Part shown: positions 1-10,400 of the stretch, one piece after another | Numbering within the stretch: position 1 is the stretch's first letter | Layout of the letters: the number at the start of each line of letters is the position of its first letter | Assembly (NCBI GenBank): GCA_965201045.1 | Contig: OZ241746.1 | Location: forward strand, 4,774,001 to 4,838,000 | DNA from: JAPORK01 sp026710285 | Lineage (GTDB): Bacteria; Pseudomonadota; Gammaproteobacteria; Pseudomonadales; Endozoicomonadaceae | DNA length: 64,000 bases | Reading direction: 5' to 3' | Program-made: the position numbers and the translations under genes | Notes under the pieces: generated by a model | The model's input: the letters and a program-made list of their open reading frames with translations, nothing else | What the model was told of the DNA's origin: nothing | The model's database searches: none

Positions 1-311
1 GGCATCTTTTACAACAAGATGAAAAATAAACCCTTTTAAAATCAACAACCTACAAAAACCATCCGAAATATTGTTAAACAAAACATTATCTAAACACCTA
101 AAAATTATTATTGATTTTAATTTTTATTTACTGTAGATTGTTCGTCGTGTACTTTGAATCACTATTTTATGGGTTATGTAACTCTTATATATTGTACGAC
201 AAAAATTTTTTTTAGGTGGTGATATTTATGAAAAATAAATCAGCTGGCTAATAACCCGTGTGATACAAAATATAAATCTTACATTAATATAGTTTAAAAA
301 TTGAGCATATT
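1..311 (+). repeat. 5' leader repeat, copy 1
   Basis: This AT-rich leader is nearly identical to 1351-1662, which sits in front of the second paralogous gene, so promoter, untranslated region and signal-peptide codons were duplicated together. A weaker version of its first part (about 1321-1400) recurs at about 62005-62100 in front of sdaA. No open frame crosses it. It probably carries the promoter of the gene at 312, but I cannot fix -35 and -10 boxes. Confidence 0.75.
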
Positions 312-974
312 ATGAACTTTAAAAAAAATAAATTTTATTTTAAATCTTTGGTCATTTCTATAGGCTTGCTTTTAAATCTAACCGGGTTCAATGTATTTGC
401 CGGTCCCGGAGACGACTTTGCTCAAGCACCTACTGCCGGTCCTAGAAAAGAACTTGCTCTGGCATCACAAGACAATAATGGCCATTCTGAAGTTGCAGAC
501 TTCCTGCTTGAAAAGATGCCACCTATAGACAATTTTGCAGCACTCTCATTAGCTATTAACAATGGCGATAGGAACACTGTAGCAACCTTATTTAAAAATA
601 TGGATTATAAAACCGATGATCATTTTCCGATGGTGTTTGATCATGCTTGTGAAGAGAATTGTCCTGAAATTATAAAATTACTGGTCAAAAAACTTCGAAA
701 GAAACAGACTGACAAAGACAAAGAGGTTATGGAGTCCAATATAAAAGAGTTTCGTCAAAAACTTGAACAGAAAGAACTTGAACAGAAAGAACTTGAACAG
801 AAAGAACTTGAACAGAAAGAACTTGAACAGATAAAACTTGATGAAGAGCTTGTAAAGGCTTTTAAGAGTGATGATATAAAAACTGCAAAAAGTTTATTGA
901 AAAAGGGTGCTAATCCGCTTCTACTAATGCTTGAGCATAATTTAAACCATTGGTTTTTCGGCATGATAGACTAG
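312..974 (+). CDS. secreted ankyrin-type protein with 5-residue repeats, C-terminally truncated
   Basis: A 220-residue protein. The N-terminus is a typical signal peptide (basic start MNFKKNK, hydrophobic core, cleavage near VFA-GPG), so export is likely. The middle has degenerate ankyrin-like helices (for example ALSLAINNGDRNTVATLF near residues 76-93). Residues about 151-175 are five copies of a 15-bp unit reading LEQKE, a charged coiled-coil-like segment, followed by another ankyrin-like helix pair. The paralogue at 1663 shares leader and signal peptide. Compared with it, the ankyrin region stops early at a TAG. Further ankyrin codons are visible out of frame after the stop (about 1019-1110), so this is probably a truncated allele. 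Function unknown; a host-interaction role is inference. Confidence 0.75.
   Translation: MNFKKNKFYFKSLVISIGLLLNLTGFNVFAGPGDDFAQAPTAGPRKELALASQDNNGHSEVADFLLEKMPPIDNFAALSLAINNGDRNTVATLFKNMDYKTDDHFPMVFDHACEENCPEIIKLLVKKLRKKQTDKDKEVMESNIKEFRQKLEQKELEQKELEQKELEQKELEQIKLDEELVKAFKSDDIKTAKSLLKKGANPLLLMLEHNLNHWFFGMID
762..836 (+). repeat. 15-bp tandem repeat, five units
   Basis: Five in-frame units of cttgaacagaaagaa, the last one diverged, lie inside the gene at 312. Copy number could change by slippage without breaking the frame, giving length variants of the charged segment. Confidence 0.9.
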
Positions 975-1130
975 GATAGTACAGTTTTTTAAATCATGGC
1001 TTCACAGCTTCTACTCGTGGGATGTTTGACGTCCTGATAAAACACGCAGGTCTAAATGTAAATAAATAAGATCACAAAAATGAAACAGCGCTCATTATGA
1101 AAATGAAAATCAGATATTATGTTGCAGACC
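975..1130 (+). pseudogene. ankyrin 3' remnant after the truncated gene
   Basis: After the TAG of the preceding gene comes a stretch of about 43 bp that also occurs near 22404-22446 (gatagtacag then aaatcatggcttca). Codons reading FDVLIKHAGLNVNK, a stop, then DHKNETALI follow in another frame. The same order (FNILIKQKGIDLNT, stop, DHQGE) closes the second paralogue, so both copies descend from one longer ankyrin gene and share the same stop. Confidence 0.6.
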
Positions 1131-1350
1131 GTTTGGTGCATGCATTTTCATTTCGATTTAAATAAGCAGAGTACCTGGAATGCAATAACGTTAATACAGG
1201 TTTCCAGCCTGGTCACTACATACTCACATGTAGTGACTCAAGCCTGACCGTATAGTTGCTTGCTTTTCTAAAGTTAATTGTCGTATATAATCTCCTTTGG
1301 TTGCAGGCAACTGATCAACATTTGTTAAACTGTAATCTATTGATTTTTAA
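1131..1350. other. intergenic region with repeat and hairpin
   Basis: No gene. Positions about 1107-1172 repeat at about 3010-3072. A perfect 10-bp stem with a 6-nt loop lies at 1212-1237 (gtcactacat / atgtagtgac), with no T-run after it, so I do not call it a terminator. Confidence 0.6.
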
Positions 1351-1662
1351 GGGCATCTTTTACAACAAGATGAAAAATAAACCCTTTTAAAATCAATAAC
1401 TTATAAAACCATCCGAAATATTGTTAAACAAGACATTACCTAAATACCTAAAAATTATTATTGATTTTAATTTTTATCTACTGTAGATTGTTCGTCGTGT
1501 ACTTTGAATCACTATTTTATGGGTTATGTAACTCTTATATATTGTACGACAAAAAATGTTTTTAGGTGATGATATTTATGAAAAAGAAATCAGCTGGTTA
1601 ATAACTCATATGATACAAAATATAAATCTCACATTAAAGTAATTTAAAAATTGAGTCATATT
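1351..1662 (+). repeat. 5' leader repeat, copy 2
   Basis: A near-identical copy of 1-311 immediately precedes the start codon of the second secreted paralogue. The two differ mainly by scattered substitutions and small indels. Confidence 0.8.
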
Positions 1663-2415
1663 ATGAATTTTAAAAAAAATAAATTTTATTTTAAATCTTT
1701 GGTCCTTTTTATAGGCTTGCTTTTACATCTAACCGGGTTCAATGTATTTGCCGGTCCCGGAGACGATTTTGCTCAAGCATCTACTGACAGTCCTGGAAAA
1801 GAACTTGTTCCGGTATCACCGGGCACTTATACTGCCGGTTCCAAAGATCTAGGAAAAGACCTTCCTCTGGCATTAAAAGAGATTGATATTGCCAATTCTG
1901 GAGAATACCTTGCTCCGGCACTACCGGGCACTGATACTGCCGTTCCCGGAAATTCTGGAGAAAACCTTGCTCCGGCATCACCAGATGCTGATAATGTCGA
2001 TCTCGAAAAAAAGGTTGTTCTGATATCACGAAACATTCATAACACCTCTCGAAAGACTCCACTTATAATTGCTGTTGAGGAAGGTGAATTTGATAGGGTA
2101 AAATGCTTGTGTGAAAACGGTGCTGATGTGAATCAAAAAGATGAATCTGGTAATACACCGTTCATGCTTGCTCATAAAAATGGTAATAAGGCAATTGAAG
2201 ACTACCTGCTTGAAAAGATGGCACCCTCAAACAAGCCTGCAGCACTCTTATTAGCTATCAGGAATGGTCATCTGGACACTGCAACAACCTTACTTGAAAA
2301 TATGGATGATATCATCAATGAGTTTTCTCTGATAACGCTCGATGAGGCTAGTGAAAAGAGTTACTATGGAATTACATCCTCTATGTTAAGCATAATTATA
2401 AAAGGAAAACACTAA
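1663..2415 (+). CDS. secreted ankyrin-type protein, paralogue of the gene at 312
   Basis: A 250-residue protein. I prefer the ATG at 1663 over the upstream in-frame TTG at 1651 because the paralogue starts at the matching ATG (MNFKKNK). It has a signal peptide ending near VFA-GPG. A proline/serine/alanine-rich linker follows, made of degenerate repeats (GKELVPVSPG, GENLAPASPD), then an ankyrin repeat (TPLIIAVEEGEFDRVKCL, GADVNQKDESGNTPFMLA, near residues 128-165) and further ankyrin-like helices. Translation stops at 2415, but ankyrin codons resume in another frame at 2423, so the gene has probably lost its C-terminal part by frameshift. Likely exported; function unknown. Confidence 0.75.
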   Translation: MNFKKNKFYFKSLVLFIGLLLHLTGFNVFAGPGDDFAQASTDSPGKELVPVSPGTYTAGSKDLGKDLPLALKEIDIANSGEYLAPALPGTDTAVPGNSGENLAPASPDADNVDLEKKVVLISRNIHNTSRKTPLIIAVEEGEFDRVKCLCENGADVNQKDESGNTPFMLAHKNGNKAIEDYLLEKMAPSNKPAALLLAIRNGHLDTATTLLENMDDIINEFSLITLDEASEKSYYGITSSMLSIIIKGKH

Positions 2416-2422
2416 TTAAAAG

Positions 2423-2677
2423 TTTGCAGAGGCTGCTAAGCATGGCGGTATAGAAGGCTTTTTTCAACAGTATAAACAGGAAGAACTTAATAGAAAGCTC
2501 AAAATAGCTGTTTGGAATCGTGATGCAGAAGCTGTGAAAAGTTTATTGGAACAGGGTGCTGATCCGAATCAAGACATTATGAAGAACGTTTCATTAATTA
2601 GTTTTGCTGCTAAACTTTGGAATTCTAAGGTGTTTAACATTTTGATAAAACAAAAAGGCATAGACCTAAATACATAA
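2423..2677 (+). pseudogene. frameshifted 3' part of the preceding ankyrin gene
   Basis: An 85-codon frame (84 residues plus stop) without a start reads FAEAAKHGGIEGFF, then an ankyrin unit (AVKSLLEQGADPNQD) and ends KQKGIDLNT-stop. It aligns with the C-terminal half of the paralogue at 312. It lies in a different frame from 1663-2415, so a frameshift near 2405-2420 separates the two parts. Confidence 0.65.
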
Positions 2678-3092
2678 GATCACCAAGGTGAAACAGTGTT
2701 CATTATAACCTACATTCCCGCGATCTCCATTTGGATTTCATAAATTAAATGGGTTGTTCTTCCGGGAAGCCTGATATTTTCGGTAGTGTTCACCTTATTA
2801 TTTATTGTGTCTGCTGCTGAATACTAACCTTTGCCGGACACACCGTGGGCTGAGCTTGTCGAAGCCTGAGAGAGGTTAAAACCTAAGCGTTTCTATCCAG
2901 GCTTTGACAGGCTCAGCCCACGGACAAAGATAGTATTAATGAAATTATCTGAAATAACTATTTTATATTTAAATAATCAATGAGCAAGATCGCGGAAATG
3001 TTGGTTATAAAAATAAGATATTATGTTGCAGACCGTTTGGTGTATGCATTTTCATTTCGATTTAAATGAGCAGAGCATCACCTTCAGCCATT
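2678..3092. other. intergenic region with dispersed repeats
   Basis: No credible gene. It holds a REP-like palindrome (2843-2923), a stretch about 2945-3010 that resembles about 18480-18530, and the repeat at 3010-3072 shared with 1107-1172. Confidence 0.6.
2843..2923. repeat. REP-like palindrome 1
   Basis: Inverted arms ccgtgggctgagcttgtcga and tttgacaggctcagcccacgg flank a short spacer. The same palindrome family recurs near 15817, 16116, 16415, 22554, 26449, 51385 and 56956. Confidence 0.85.
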
Positions 3093-3276
3093 TTAACTTT
3101 TCTATATTCAGCCATTCATTCCACCATCCAACCATCCAACCATCCAACCAACAAAGCAGACAGTATCACCGGTCAAATTCAACCCGGATGTTTTGTTGGT
3201 CGGAGTAGGTCTTGTCTTCTGTATAGCACTCGTTGTATACTGTTTTTACAGGACAAAAGATTGCCAGCATGACTAA
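3093..3276 (+). pseudogene. remnant of a membrane-anchored surface protein
   Basis: A 60-codon open frame without a start encodes a proline/threonine-rich stalk (FIPPSNHPTIQPTKQ) followed by one hydrophobic helix (VLLVGVGLVFCIALVVYCF) and a short basic tail ending KDCQHD. This layout matches the C-terminus of the SRCR protein at 22979-26314 (proline-rich stalk, single helix, short tail). The stalk is coded by an imperfect tandem of atccaacc at 3126-3154. I infer a decayed gene of the same kind. Confidence 0.45.
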
Positions 3277-3662
3277 CCCGAAAACCTCACATACATAAAC
3301 ATAAGAAGTAACCTGAGCTGTTGCTATTACTCATGCAGCTGTAAATAAAAATAGATAATATGGTTCGTCTGCCGCTGCCATCATTGTGATTTTATCAGGC
3401 TGTTTACATTGTATTCACCTGGCTTTTGTTATTTTTGCGCACAGTAGAAAAAATATATTATTCAGGGTATTGCATTCATTTTTTAAATCTGGTTAAATAC
3501 CTTCCGCTGAAGAAGCAATGTTTTTAAAAATACTATTGCACAACAATCAATTATTGATGATCATTCGTTGACAGTTCAAACAAAAACATATTTTGCTCAC
3601 ATTAGCTGAGCTGCGATAAGTCAAAAATAATTTCTGCAATTTGGATCATAACGGGGGGAATA
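3277..3662. other. upstream region of the defence operon
   Basis: No gene is visible. The region is AT-rich and must hold the promoter of the operon starting at 3663. A G-rich stretch (acggggggaataatg) just before the ATG can serve as ribosome-binding site. Confidence 0.5.
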
Positions 3663-6600
3663 ATGATTAAAACCGTTAAGCAGGCTTGTCGCTTTAATCC
3701 TGCTATTAAAAATTACAAAATCAGTGAGGGTGTTGAAAACCTTGCTGAATTAATTACTGATCAGGGCGATGGTCGTGAATTTTTTTCACGCAATTTTATT
3801 ACCGATGGTATGGGTCATCTCTTTCATGCAGGTATGTTAAGACTATCCGGTCAGTCTGATCAGGCTGTCTTTGAACTCACTCAGGCCATGGGTGGTGGTA
3901 AAACCCATATGATGATTGCACTGGGTCTGCTGGCAAAACATCCGCATTTAAGAACTGAAGTACTGCACGAATCACTGCACAGCCGCTTAGACTTTGATAA
4001 AGCTCGCATTGCGGTCTTCAATGGACGCAATACGCCCGAACACTACATATGGGGTGAAATTGCTACACAGCTCGGCGAGGCTGAAACCATTAAACCCTAC
4101 TGGGCTAATGGTCCAAAAGCGGTGGATCAGCAAAAGTGGAAAACCATTATTGGTGATAAACCCACACTGATCATGCTGGATGAACTGCCGCCCTATCTGG
4201 ATAATGCTTGCACACAATCCCATGGCAGCGGTACGCTGGCAAATATGGTAGTCTTTAGCCTGGGCGCTTTAATGAGTGCGGCCTTAGAGTTACCCAACTG
4301 CTGTATTGTTATCGCCAACCTGTCGGGTAGCTATGAAAAACAAACTAAAATACTGACTGAGATCATCTCCAATCTTCAGCAGGAGACACGCCGCCAATCC
4401 ATGACCATTACCCCCGTGCAGTTATCGGGTAATGAAATTTATGAAATCCTGAAAAAACGCCTGATCGATACCATGCCGGACGAGCAGGCGATTAATGATA
4501 TTGCAGAAGAATACGCTCAGCAAATAAAAAAGGCAGAAGCTGCTGGTTATATTGTTGCCTCCAGTATTGAACAGCTTACCGAGCAGATACGTGAAACCTA
4601 TCCCTTTCACCCTTCCTTCAAACATCTGGTTGCCCTGTTTAAAGAGAACGAAGGTTTCAGACAGACGCGGGGATTAATGCAATTCACCGCCCGCCTGCTG
4701 AAAAGTGTTGAGCAGCGTGAGAGCGATGATGTATTTTTGATCGGAACCCAACATCTTGATTTAAATGATATTCAGGTTAAAGATGAAATTGAAAGAATAG
4801 CCCCCAAACTGCTTCCTGCCATCACCAGGGATATTGCCGATAAAGGCAACGCAATAGCGGAAACGCTCGCCGCAGAACAGAGCAATGACGCAACCACACA
4901 GTTAATGACACTACTGCTTGCCTCATCGCTGTCACGTGCTGTAGGCGGACGCATCGGACTGTCAGAAAGCGAGATCATTGAATTTCTTGCTGCACCCAAC
5001 AGAAAGGCGGGAGAGTTTTCAAATGCACTAGAAAAACTACGTGAACAGGCATGGTACCTACACCGGGAAGACCAACGGTTTTTCATCAAAGAAACAGAAA
5101 ATCTCTCCCGTCAGATTGAGCGCAACGCTAAAGAAATTCCCCAGCCCAAAATTGATGGTGCACTGATCAACCGGCTGGAAGGTATTTTACAACCGATTAG
5201 CAAACAGCTTTATCAGGAACTGCAAATTCTGCCCCAGATGGATGAACTGAAATTAAGCGGACCCCGGGTACTCATTGTTATCAAGCCAGATGGTAAAGTC
5301 CCGCCCGATGAACTTAACAAATTTTTTGAATTTCAGTTAGAAAAAAATAATCTGCTGGTACTGACCGGACAAGACAGCCTGATGGCTGATGCCGTTGAAC
5401 ACCGCCTGCGTGAACTCTATGCCATTGAACAGATAACCAGCCGCCTGAAATCCGGAGATACGCTCTATGAAGAGGCGAATGATCGCTTTGAAGATGCCGA
5501 AGGACGCTTTATTAAAGCTTTATCCGCCGCTTATAACACCCTGTGGTTTCCGGGCACAGATAAAAAGACCCCTGCCGAATTGTTGCTGAAAGTCACTATT
5601 GATAGTGGTCTGAAAACCGGAACAGGGGAGCAGTCTGCTGAGAGACAGATTGAAGAACTCTTCGCATCCCCATCTGCCAATTACAAACTGGCTGCTGATT
5701 TAAAAGAGGATTTTCTTCAGTACTTTGCTATGGCAGAGACTGATCTCTGGCCATCATCTGATACCCGACGTACGCCGTGGAAAGATGTGGTCAGTCGGGC
5801 TAAAAGTAATCCGGCATGGCCATGGATGCCGGGCAGCAGCGGTATGGATACACTCAAAAACGAAGCCATCAAACAGGGACGCTGGAGACAGGGTGAAGAT
5901 GGCTATATTGAAAAGGGTCCTTTCCCGCAAGAAAAAACCGACGTTAACATCTCATCCGAGACAGATCAGCACAGTGGTGAATCCATTTTACATCTTACAC
6001 CACGCAACGCAGGTCAAAGTCCAGCCATTTATTATGCGGCCACAGCCGAAGTATCTGAACAAGATCCTCAAGTTGAGGATATGGAAAACTTCAGAACCAA
6101 AGCAGGCACGCTCTGGTTTCTGGTGAAGGATACTGAGGGAAAACATGAAACCGGTAAAGCGGTACCCTGGGTGGCTAAATTAGCAATTCGCCATGACATT
6201 ACTGCCGTTGCTGATAAGCGTAAAGTTACCCTGCAATGTACACCCGAGGCGGAGATGTTTTACAGTCTCGATGGCTCTAATCCAAAAAACGGCACAGCCT
6301 ACACTGCGCCTTTTGAGGTTGGGACAGAGACTGCCACACTGCTGGTCTGGGCACAATCAGCTGAAGCTGCGGAAAATGCTAAATTTATAATTCCGAAAAG
6401 CGGCGATAAAACCCTACAAATCGATGATACTCAGCCTGCACATCTGCATCAAAAAAATATACAGCTCAACAGCATCGATAGCGTATTCGGCGTCATTAAT
6501 CACTTCAAAGATCAAACCGCCACCTGGTTCAAAGGGGTACGCATCGAGATTGGTCAGGGGGAGTCAACCGTGGTCATTCGTTTTGGCGAAAGACGTGTTT

Positions 6601-6794
6601 CTGTAGAAATGATAGAAAAAACTATCAATAGTTTACGCGACTTGCTTAATGAAGCAGATGCTCCGGTCACTGTTTCCATAAAAGACGGAATTGATTTTGA
6701 AAACGGTTTTCAGGCAAAGGAGTTTGCCAAATTAGCCGGGATTGCGCTTAAGCCCGGCGACATTTCCCAGGAAAACCACCAAAATGCAGCCTGA
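3663..6794 (+). CDS. DUF499 (COG1483) AAA+ ATPase of an anti-phage module
   Basis: A 1043-residue predicted cytoplasmic ATPase. Near residue 75 is the P-loop AMGGGKTHMM and near residue 168 a Walker B-like LIMLDELPPY. The N-terminus (EGVENLAELITDQGDGREFF) and this P-loop context match the DUF499/COG1483 family found in defence islands. A short domain near residues 855-905 (MFYSLDGSNPKNGTAYTAPF) resembles the chitobiase C-terminal immunoglobulin-like fold. It is the first of four co-directional genes (gaps of 26, -1 and 8 bp), so one transcript is likely. Known: this gene set is annotated as anti-phage-associated. Inferred: the ATPase powers recognition or translocation of unmodified DNA. A 148-bp piece of this gene (5202-5349) is repeated after the helicase gene. 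No frameshifts seen. Confidence 0.88.
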   Translation: MIKTVKQACRFNPAIKNYKISEGVENLAELITDQGDGREFFSRNFITDGMGHLFHAGMLRLSGQSDQAVFELTQAMGGGKTHMMIALGLLAKHPHLRTEVLHESLHSRLDFDKARIAVFNGRNTPEHYIWGEIATQLGEAETIKPYWANGPKAVDQQKWKTIIGDKPTLIMLDELPPYLDNACTQSHGSGTLANMVVFSLGALMSAALELPNCCIVIANLSGSYEKQTKILTEIISNLQQETRRQSMTITPVQLSGNEIYEILKKRLIDTMPDEQAINDIAEEYAQQIKKAEAAGYIVASSIEQLTEQIRETYPFHPSFKHLVALFKENEGFRQTRGLMQFTARLLKSVEQRESDDVFLIGTQHLDLNDIQVKDEIERIAPKLLPAITRDIADKGNAIAETLAAEQSNDATTQLMTLLLASSLSRAVGGRIGLSESEIIEFLAAPNRKAGEFSNALEKLREQAWYLHREDQRFFIKETENLSRQIERNAKEIPQPKIDGALINRLEGILQPISKQLYQELQILPQMDELKLSGPRVLIVIKPDGKVPPDELNKFFEFQLEKNNLLVLTGQDSLMADAVEHRLRELYAIEQITSRLKSGDTLYEEANDRFEDAEGRFIKALSAAYNTLWFPGTDKKTPAELLLKVTIDSGLKTGTGEQSAERQIEELFASPSANYKLAADLKEDFLQYFAMAETDLWPSSDTRRTPWKDVVSRAKSNPAWPWMPGSSGMDTLKNEAIKQGRWRQGEDGYIEKGPFPQEKTDVNISSETDQHSGESILHLTPRNAGQSPAIYYAATAEVSEQDPQVEDMENFRTKAGTLWFLVKDTEGKHETGKAVPWVAKLAIRHDITAVADKRKVTLQCTPEAEMFYSLDGSNPKNGTAYTAPFEVGTETATLLVWAQSAEAAENAKFIIPKSGDKTLQIDDTQPAHLHQKNIQLNSIDSVFGVINHFKDQTATWFKGVRIEIGQGESTVVIRFGERRVSVEMIEKTINSLRDLLNEADAPVTVSIKDGIDFENGFQAKEFAKLAGIALKPGDISQENHQNAA

Positions 6795-6820
6795 AGGATG
6801 TAGGCTAAAAGGGGAATAGC

Positions 6821-7423
6821 ATGAAAAAATCAACCAATAAAAAAGCTGCAATTAAATATGCATCGCTTGGCTTTGGTGTACCTGCATCGAGTGATCCACA
6901 CCACTTTAAGGTCATTATACCCAAAGCCACCAAAGGTAAAGTTGCAGTCAGCGAATATCTGGGGCTACAGGCGCAGAGTGATGAATTTTCTGTGATTGAC
7001 CGGGTGATGCTTGAACGCACACGTTGGGTCGCCATTCGTGCTGAAGTGCAGCGTGCATTTAACGCCCGCCTCAAAGCACATAACTTAAAAACAGCTGCGT
7101 GGAAAACCGGTGAAAACGTCGTTGATCGTTTGCTGGGTAAAGAGTTGTGTGTACTCGCCTGGGCGGTTGAACATATGCCAATGGAAAACATCCCCGTTGC
7201 TGTGCGTAACTGGCTGGCACTGCGACCTGAAGAACGTTGGTGGCTCTTTAGCGTTACTGCCATGAGTACCGGCGGTATTGCCGATGGTGACAAGGGCTGG
7301 CGGATAGCACTGCGCCATGCACTGGGTGATGTCGCACAAAATGACCAGTTAATGCACACACGCAGACGTACGTCTCATCCTTTACAGAATAACCTGATGC
7401 TTGTTTTTGGAGATCAGTATTAA
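6821..7423 (+). CDS. DUF3780 anti-phage-associated protein
   Basis: A 200-residue soluble protein without signal peptide or membrane segment. The sequence (FGVPASSDPHHFKVIIPK at the start, then RPEERWWLF and MSTGGIADGDKGWRIALRHAL) matches the DUF3780 family, known essentially from operons with DUF499 and DUF1156 proteins. Its stop overlaps the next start by one base (TAATG), indicating translational coupling. Biochemical role unknown; the stoichiometric operon position suggests a subunit of the complex. Base composition matches the flanking defence genes and not the AT-rich neighbourhood. Confidence 0.85.
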   Translation: MKKSTNKKAAIKYASLGFGVPASSDPHHFKVIIPKATKGKVAVSEYLGLQAQSDEFSVIDRVMLERTRWVAIRAEVQRAFNARLKAHNLKTAAWKTGENVVDRLLGKELCVLAWAVEHMPMENIPVAVRNWLALRPEERWWLFSVTAMSTGGIADGDKGWRIALRHALGDVAQNDQLMHTRRRTSHPLQNNLMLVFGDQY

Positions 7424-10400
7424 TGACTAACCTTACACCTTTTGCACTGCAAGACGCACCCGCACTGATTGAAGCTGTATTTCCCGCTCAGAAAGTCTCC
7501 TTTGAAGCGCAAAAAGAAAGAAAAGCGGTTTTTGGGCAAACACTAACAGGTCTGGGTTCCTACTGGAAAGGGCGCAAACCTTTGATTCTGGTCAGAGCGG
7601 TAGTGCTGGGCAGTCTGCTGCCACAGACAAAGAACAGAGAAAAAGATCTGACCCTCTTTGAAATGTTAATGGCTTTTGATAATAAAAGTCTGGCTAAACG
7701 GGCGCTGATAAAAAATGCCATTAAACCAAAACAGATTGCTGAAACCATCACCTTAGATAATCCCTGGGATTATTTTACGCACAATATTAAAGAGGACCAT
7801 AGCCGGTTTAGTGAAGTTGAAGCCATGACTTTTCCATTGAGCCCTGATGAAAATAAACTCACATTACGCTGGCGTCGTGATATCAAAGAAAGTGACAAGC
7901 TGATGCTATTAGAGAAAGCCCTTGATAAAACAGAGGGCTATGAAGCAAAAGCAACACTATGCAAGCGACCGGAAGAAGTAGATCAGCAATGGCTTTATGA
8001 ACATATCTGGAAAACAATTAATAAACATTATGCCAGCTGGGGAATCAATGCTTTTTCGCATCAGGAACTGACAGAACAACTGGGTATTCTGCGTTATGGA
8101 CACAGACCAAAAATCGCAGATACTTTTTGCGGTGGAGGTTCTGTTCCCTTTGAAGCAGCTCGGTTAGGTTGTGATGTTTATGCTTCGGATTTGAATCCAA
8201 TAGCGCTTATGCTCACCTGGGGTGCTTTTAATATCATCGGTGCTTCACCTGAAAGAAAAACAGAAATAGAACAGGCACAAAAAGACGTGGCTAAAAAGGT
8301 CGATGCAGAAATAACCGCTTTAGGCATTGAGCACGATGAAGCAGGCAACCGTGCCAAAAATTATCTTTATTGTCTGGAGACAAAGTGTCCGGAAACAGGC
8401 TGGATGATACCGCTATCGCCCACCTGGGAGATTTCCAAACCCAATAATGTTGTTGCCAAACTCATTCCGGATAATAAATTAAAACGCTTTGATATTGAGA
8501 TTCACAGCGATGTATCTGCCACAGAGATGAAACAGGCTGCTAAAGGTACCGTTCAGAATGGTGCACTGGTCTATGAATTAAAAGGTAAAACTTATCGCAC
8601 ACCCATCTCAACGCTGCGTGGTGATTATCGTGACACTGACGGCAGCAATAAAAACCGGTTAAGGCAATGGAAAAAAGAAGACGTTGTACCACGGAAAGAT
8701 GATATTTTTCAGGAACGACTCTATGCCATTCACTGGATAGCAGCAGACACAATAGGAAAATCCCGACAGGAAACTTTTTTTACCGGAGTCTCACAGCAAG
8801 ATCTTAAGCGTGAAGAAAAGGTAAAACGGTTTGTTACTAAACACCTTAGACAGTGGCAAGAGGATGGTCTTGTGCCGGATATGGCAATTGAATCAGGCTA
8901 TAACACAGACCAGCCGATTTGGGAACGTGGCTGGACCTACTGGCACCATCTCTTTAATTCCCGCCAGTTATTGCTGCATGCACTTTACTTTAAATACAAA
9001 ACACCGGAAGACTGTATTTTTAATGCTCGATCATTGAACAGGAGCTCAAAAATTTCTCAGTGGCTGACTCCCTTACAAGTCACTAATCATGTTTTTTATA
9101 ACCAAGCACTAAATACTTTTTACAACTATGGTATCCGTGCTTTTATTAGCCATAATGCAGGGCGTTCATTCAGATTTGCAAATAGTCCTCTGCCACCCAT
9201 CAAATATAAAATCAACAATCACGAAGTTCATAAAATAAAAACACACAACGATATTTACGTTACCGATCCTCCTTATGCTGATGCCGTCCATTACCATGAA
9301 ATTACCGAATACTTTATTGCATGGTTACGGAAAAACCCACCCAAACCCTTTGATAAGTGGGTTTGGGATTCCCGCAGAGCTTTGGCTATAAAAGGCTCCG
9401 GTAATTCTTTCCGTAAAGGGATGGTGGACGCTTATAAAGCAATGGCAGATCATATGCCAGACAATGGTCGACAATGTGTGATGTTTACCCATAAAGATAC
9501 AGGTGTCTGGTCAGATATGATTGGTATTTTTTGGGCAGCCGGATTACAGGTGGTAAGTGCCTGGTATATTGCCACGGAAACAAGCAGCGAGCTAAAAAAA
9601 GGTGGTTATGTTCAGGGTACAGTCATTCTGATTTTACGTAAACGCCCCGCCGGTGAAAAATCAGGTTTTAAGCAAAGATTATTGCCAGACGTACGTGCAA
9701 AGGTAAAACGTCAGATTGAAACCATGATGCATCTGAACAGCGACAGAAAAGAGAGTATGGGTGAGCCGGTATTTAATGATGCTGATCTGCAAATGGCAGG
9801 TTACGCAGCAGCGTTAGAGGTGCTCACAGCCTATACCCATATTGGTGGTGAAGATGTCACCACCTTTGCACTGCGTCCCCGTAAGAAAGGTGAAAAAACA
9901 GTTATTGATGAAATGGTACAAGAGGCAGCCAGAACAGCTAATGATCTGCTGGTACCGGAAGGATTAAGTCAGGAAGCCTGGTCAAAAATAAGCGGCATTG
10001 AACGCTTTTATCTGCAAATGATGGATATTGAAACCACCGGAATAAATAAATTAGACAATTATCAAAACTTTGCTAAAGCTTTCCGTGTAGAAAACTACGC
10101 ACGTGTTATGTACAGTATTGTTCCTGCTAAAGCACGATTAAAACGTATTGCTGAATTTACTTCTCGTGATTTGACCAGCAACACTGAAATGGGTCGGAGT
10201 CGTTTAGGTCAGCTGATCATTGCTTTACAGCAGTTGTTGCAGGAAACAGCACCGGAGGCTGTGATCAGTCAGCTGCAAATGGAGCTGCCTGATTTTCTGG
10301 AAATACGACCATTGCTGATTGATATATTAACATTTATTGAACACAAAGCACCGGAGCAGGAAACCCGTGATGCCGCTGAAATTCTCGGTGCACGGATACG

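Noticed and set aside
3023..3272. Two overlapping ORFs of 61 and 68 codons
   Set aside because: They are out of frame with the stalk-plus-helix remnant and begin in a dispersed repeat.
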